Part shown: positions 60,681-64,000 of the stretch, piece after piece
Layout: each line of letters opens with the position of its first letter
Numbering within the stretch: position 1 is the stretch's first letter
Source of the DNA: Vibrio diazotrophicus
GTDB lineage: Bacteria > Pseudomonadota > Gammaproteobacteria > Enterobacterales > Vibrionaceae
Assembly (NCBI RefSeq): GCF_038452265.1
Contig: NZ_CP151842.1
Coordinates: 1,612,001 to 1,676,000, forward strand
Direction: 5' to 3'
Length of the DNA: 64,000 bases
The notes under the pieces: model-generated
The model's database searches: none
What the model was told of the DNA's origin: nothing
What the model saw: the letters and a program-made list of their open reading frames with translations, nothing else
Translations under genes and position numbers: made by a program

Positions 60681-61796
60681 TTGAACAAACCAAATTCAGT
60701 AGGAAAACCAGTTGTAAAACTATCTGGTATCAGTAAAAGTTTTGATGGCAAACAGATCATCGGAAACTTGCAGCTAGATGTTAATCATGGTGAATTCCTA
60801 ACCATTCTTGGCCCGTCAGGGTGTGGTAAAACTACCGTTTTAAGAATGATAGCAGGTTTTGAATCTGCTGATAGCGGTCAGATTCTACTGGATAGTCAAG
60901 ACGTTACTCAAGTTCCTGCTGAACAGCGACACGTCAATACCGTATTCCAAAGTTACGCTCTATTCCCTCATATGACGGTTTTTGAAAACGTCGCATTTGG
61001 TCTGCGTATGCAAAAAGTGCCGGCGAATGACATCGAACCGCGAGTAATGGAAGCATTGCGTATGGTTCGTCTGGATCAAATGGCGCAACGCAAGCCGCAC
61101 CAACTTTCAGGTGGTCAACAACAACGTATCGCTATTGCACGTGCTGTTGTTAATAAACCTAAAGTACTTCTGTTGGATGAATCTCTTTCAGCTCTTGATT
61201 ACAAGTTACGCAAGCAGATGCAAAGTGAGCTTAAGCATCTACAACGTCAACTTGGCATCACCTTTATCTTTGTCACTCACGACCAAGAAGAAGCCTTGTC
61301 GATGTCTGACCGCATTATCGTTATGCGCGACGGCAATATTGAACAAGATGGCTCACCACGTGAAATTTACGAAGATCCTAAGAATCTATTTGTTGCTCGT
61401 TTCATTGGCGAAATCAACGTGTTTGCGGCTGAAACCATTAAGCGTCTTGATGAGAAACGTATTCTTGTTGATATCGAAGGCGTTGAATCTGTGGTTTATT
61501 ACGACAAACCGGTCAATGCTGGCGATAAACTTCAAGTTCTTCTTCGCCCAGAAGACTTACGCATTGAAGAGATCAAAGAGTCAGAGACCAAAGGTATCGT
61601 TGGTCACGTGACAGATCGCACCTACAAAGGCATGACTTTAGAATCCGTAGTTCAATTGGATTCAGGCATGAGTGTTATGGTTAGTGAATTCTTTAACGAA
61701 GATGATCCTGACGTTGACCACTCAATTGGCCAAAAAGTTACTATCACTTGGGTAGAAAGCTGGGAGGTAGTCCTCAATGATGAGCAAGAAGCTTAA
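60681..61796 (+). CDS. potA: Spermidine/putrescine ABC transporter ATPase PotA
   Basis: A 371-residue ATP-binding subunit: Walker A GPSGCGKTT (about 44), Q-loop TVFQSYALFPHMTV, signature LSGGQQQRIAIARAVV, Walker B LLLDESLSALD, and a C-terminal TOBE regulatory domain (about 245-371). It starts at TTG: no ATG or GTG is in frame upstream, and the following residues match the E. coli N-terminus (LNKP). GGAG is 12 bases upstream. Overlaps potB by 20 bases. Confidence 0.96.
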   Translation: MNKPNSVGKPVVKLSGISKSFDGKQIIGNLQLDVNHGEFLTILGPSGCGKTTVLRMIAGFESADSGQILLDSQDVTQVPAEQRHVNTVFQSYALFPHMTVFENVAFGLRMQKVPANDIEPRVMEALRMVRLDQMAQRKPHQLSGGQQQRIAIARAVVNKPKVLLLDESLSALDYKLRKQMQSELKHLQRQLGITFIFVTHDQEEALSMSDRIIVMRDGNIEQDGSPREIYEDPKNLFVARFIGEINVFAAETIKRLDEKRILVDIEGVESVVYYDKPVNAGDKLQVLLRPEDLRIEEIKESETKGIVGHVTDRTYKGMTLESVVQLDSGMSVMVSEFFNEDDPDVDHSIGQKVTITWVESWEVVLNDEQEA

Positions 61797-62637
61797 TCTT
61801 CAGACTTCAATCATCAGTTTAATTGTTGGCTGGTTAGTACTGTTTGTTCTAATCCCTAATCTGATGATTATCATTACGAGTTTTCTGACTCGTGACGAAG
61901 CGAATCTGATTGAGTTGACGTTTACCTTTGATAACTACTTAAGATTGCTCGACCCGCTGTACGCGAAAGTAATGCTTCATTCTTTCTATATGGCGATAGT
62001 AGCAACCATTTTGTGTTTGATTATCGGTTACCCGTTCGCTTACATCGTTGCGAAGATGCCTGAAAAATGGCGTCCGATTATGCTGTTTCTGGTAATTGTT
62101 CCATTTTGGACTAACTCGTTAATTCGTACATACGGATTGAAGATTGTTCTTGGTACCCAAGGGATTTTGAACAAAGCATTGTTAGACATTGGCCTTATTG
62201 ATGCTCCGTTACGTATTATGTATACAGAAACCGCAGTGATGATTGGTTTGGTGTACATCTTATTGCCGTTTATGATTCTTCCGCTTTATTCAGCGATTGA
62301 AAAACTGGATGACACTTATATCGAAGCGGCTCGTGACCTTGGCGCAAATAAATTCCAAACGTTAACCAAAGTTATTTTGCCTCTAACTATGCCTGGCATT
62401 ATTGGTGGTTGTTTGCTTGTTCTTCTTCCTGCTCTTGGAATGTTCTATATTTCAGACTTACTTGGTGGTGCGAAAAACTTGCTGATTGGTAACGTAATTA
62501 AGAGCCAAGTGTTGAATGCTCGTGACTGGCCGTTTGGTGCCGCTACAAGTATTGCATTGACCATCGCGATGGCATTCATGCTTTATGCATACTACCGTGC
62601 TGGTAAATTGTTGAATAAGAAAGTGGAGCTAGACTAA
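61777..62637 (+). CDS. potB: Spermidine/putrescine permease PotB
   Basis: A 286-residue inner-membrane permease with about six helices and the EAA loop IEAARDLGANKFQTLTKVILPLTMPG that contacts PotA. It overlaps potA by 20 bases and potC by one. Confidence 0.96.
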   Translation: MMSKKLNLQTSIISLIVGWLVLFVLIPNLMIIITSFLTRDEANLIELTFTFDNYLRLLDPLYAKVMLHSFYMAIVATILCLIIGYPFAYIVAKMPEKWRPIMLFLVIVPFWTNSLIRTYGLKIVLGTQGILNKALLDIGLIDAPLRIMYTETAVMIGLVYILLPFMILPLYSAIEKLDDTYIEAARDLGANKFQTLTKVILPLTMPGIIGGCLLVLLPALGMFYISDLLGGAKNLLIGNVIKSQVLNARDWPFGAATSIALTIAMAFMLYAYYRAGKLLNKKVELD

Positions 62638-63407
62638 TGGGAAGAGTTGTTAGATTTAGCTTTATGAGCGTGGTGTACCTATTTTTGTACCTACCAATCA
62701 TTGTGTTAATTGCAAACTCATTCAATGCGAACAAATTCGGCATTAAATGGGGAGGTTTCACCACCAAGTGGTACCACGCATTAATGAACAACGACAGCTT
62801 AATGCAAGCGGCATGGCACTCTATTAGCGTTGCTGTTTTTTCAGCGACGGCAGCCACTATCATTGGTAGTTTGACGGCTGTAGCCCTATTCCGTTACCAG
62901 TTCCGTGGTAAAAACATGGTTAACGGTATGCTGTTTGTTGTAATGATGTCTCCTGACATCGTTATGGCAATTTCGCTTCTTGCACTATTCTTAGTGTTAG
63001 GTGCGAAGCTAGGCTTTATGACGCTACTGATTGCTCATATTACATTCTGTCTGCCGTTTGTTGTTGTGACTGTATTCAGTCGTTTGAATGGCTTCGATGT
63101 AAAAATGCTAGAAGCAGCAAAAGATTTGGGTGCGAGCGAATGGGTAATTTTGAAGAAAATCATTTTACCTCTTGCTAAACCTGCTGTTGCAGCCGGTTGG
63201 CTACTAAGCTTTACCTTGTCTCTTGATGACGTAATTATCAGTTCGTTCGTAACAGGCCCGACTTACGAAATTCTGCCATTGAAGATCTACTCTATGGTGA
63301 AAGTTGGTATCTCGCCTGAAGTGAATGCACTTGCGACCGTTATGTTGGTCGTGTCGCTGGTACTGGTCGTTACTTCACAGTTACTGGCAAAAGAGAAAGT
63401 GAAATAA
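62637..63407 (+). CDS. potC: Spermidine/putrescine permease PotC
   Basis: A 256-residue inner-membrane permease with the EAA loop MLEAAKDLGASEWVILKKIILPLAKP. Starts at the potB stop (TAATG). Confidence 0.96.
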   Translation: MGRVVRFSFMSVVYLFLYLPIIVLIANSFNANKFGIKWGGFTTKWYHALMNNDSLMQAAWHSISVAVFSATAATIIGSLTAVALFRYQFRGKNMVNGMLFVVMMSPDIVMAISLLALFLVLGAKLGFMTLLIAHITFCLPFVVVTVFSRLNGFDVKMLEAAKDLGASEWVILKKIILPLAKPAVAAGWLLSFTLSLDDVIISSFVTGPTYEILPLKIYSMVKVGISPEVNALATVMLVVSLVLVVTSQLLAKEKVK

Positions 63408-63409
63408 TT

Positions 63410-63463
63410 TTCAGTTAATTGACTAACTGAAATTCGAAACGGAATAGCAGATGTTATTCCGTT
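63410..63463 (+). other. Two hairpins between potC and potD
   Basis: TTCAGTTA (63410-63417) with TAACTGAA (63424-63431), and AACGGAATA (63438-63446) with TATTCCGTT (63455-63463). They may stabilise potABC mRNA or control potD expression relative to potABC. A small TGCCC/GGGCA hairpin (63476-63488) follows. No T run long enough for a simple terminator. Confidence 0.5.
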
Positions 63464-63512
63464 GTCCTTTAAAAATGCCCTTGGGGCAACGTTTGGTTTG
63501 GAGCTAACGTCA

Positions 63513-64000
63513 ATGAAAAAATGGGCTACTTTATTAGCTGGTAGTGCATGTGCGCTTTCACTGTTATCTGCGCAAGCAGTAGCAGAGGATAAAGAACTGG
63601 TATTCATGAACTGGGGACCATACATTAACAGTGGTATCCTAGAGCAGTTTACTGCGGAAACTGGTATCAAAGTAATCTATTCAACTTACGAGTCGAATGA
63701 AACTCTATATGCGAAGCTAAAGACTCACAACGAAGGTTATGACCTAGTTGTTCCTTCTACTTACTTCGTGTCTAAGATGCGCGACGAAGGCATGATTCAG
63801 AAGATTGATAAATCTAAGCTATCAAACTTCAAGAATTTGGATACTAACTATCTAAACAAGCCTTTCGATCCAAATAACGACTACTCTATTCCACACGTTG
63901 TTGCTATCACTGGTCTTGCGGTGAATACAGACATGTATGATCCAAATGACTTCCAAAGCTGGGGTGATTTGTGGAAACCTGAACTTAAAGGCCAACTAAT
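63513..64000 (+). CDS. potD: Periplasmic polyamine-binding protein PotD (5' part)
   Basis: The visible 162 residues have a signal peptide (MKKWATLLAGSACALSLLSA, cleavage near AQAVA-ED) and the mature PotD start ELVFMNWGPYINSGILEQFTAETGIKVIYSTYESNETLYAKLK. The gene continues beyond the window. It binds spermidine or related polyamines and delivers them to PotBC. In V. cholerae two potD copies lie in this locus; whether a second follows here cannot be seen. Confidence 0.96.
   Translation, partial: MKKWATLLAGSACALSLLSAQAVAEDKELVFMNWGPYINSGILEQFTAETGIKVIYSTYESNETLYAKLKTHNEGYDLVVPSTYFVSKMRDEGMIQKIDKSKLSNFKNLDTNYLNKPFDPNNDYSIPHVVAITGLAVNTDMYDPNDFQSWGDLWKPELKGQL

Noticed and set aside
1..64000. CRISPR arrays, insertion sequences, tRNA and rRNA genes
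   Set aside because: I looked for direct repeats, transposase motifs and cloverleaf-like sequences and saw none that could be supported.

Overview
The window is a chromosomal segment of a Vibrio. It shows the Vibrio tandem glycine riboswitch in front of a sodium:alanine symporter, NAD-dependent GDH180, ZapC, MatP, Fnr, a cbb3 oxidase locus, and a NosP/VpsS pair. Gene order resembles the terminus half of Vibrio cholerae chromosome 1 as I remember it, but the CTX/RTX region found there is absent. I cannot name the species from this sequence alone; a Harveyi- or Cholerae-like Vibrio fits.

The key landmark is a chromosome dimer resolution (dif) site at 44161-44188. Perfect matS sites at 11105 and 52054, several near-matches, and matP itself at 43321 show that the window lies in the Ter macrodomain and spans the meeting point of the two replichores.

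Layout: (1) 1-5.5 kb: 3' end of a type VI secretion hcp gene, a DMT exporter, an 8-oxoguanine deaminase with a structured leader, a LysE exporter, and a glycine-riboswitch AGCS symporter. (2) 5.6-12.4 kb: small membrane and coiled-coil proteins, aroH-like/yajQ, a stand-alone PEP-synthase-like barrel lacking its catalytic residues, a DUF4442 thioesterase fold, an unknown 451-residue membrane protein, and cvfB. (3) 12.4-23.3 kb: rsmF with a highly structured 3' RNA, letB, letA, an ABC exporter, msrC, proQ, prc. (4) 23.4-40.5 kb: a secreted repeat protein, pepN, DUF2835, gdhB, pyrD, zapC, rlmKL, a glutaredoxin-like gene, uup, and a GlyGly-CTERM protein. (5) 40.6-44.2 kb: rmf, fabA with FadR and FabR operators, lonH, matP, DUF3634, dif. 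(6) 44.3-57 kb: a gas-sensing and microaerobic island of vpsS, nosP, ccoNOQP, ccoHIS, a TauE/SafE protein, fnr and uspE. (7) 57-64 kb: ttcA, a three-gene overlapping operon (membrane protein, Bax-like, DUF2987), and potABCD, cut off by the window end.

The genes are mostly housekeeping and stably inherited. No insertion sequence, CRISPR array, tRNA or rRNA was seen. Three genes too short for routine ORF calling were recovered: a 52-residue membrane protein, rmf and ccoQ. The most interesting unexplained items are the catalytically degenerate PEP-synthase barrel, the structured RNA after rsmF, the candidate purine-responsive leader before the 8-oxoguanine deaminase, and the near-consensus matS in the matP promoter.
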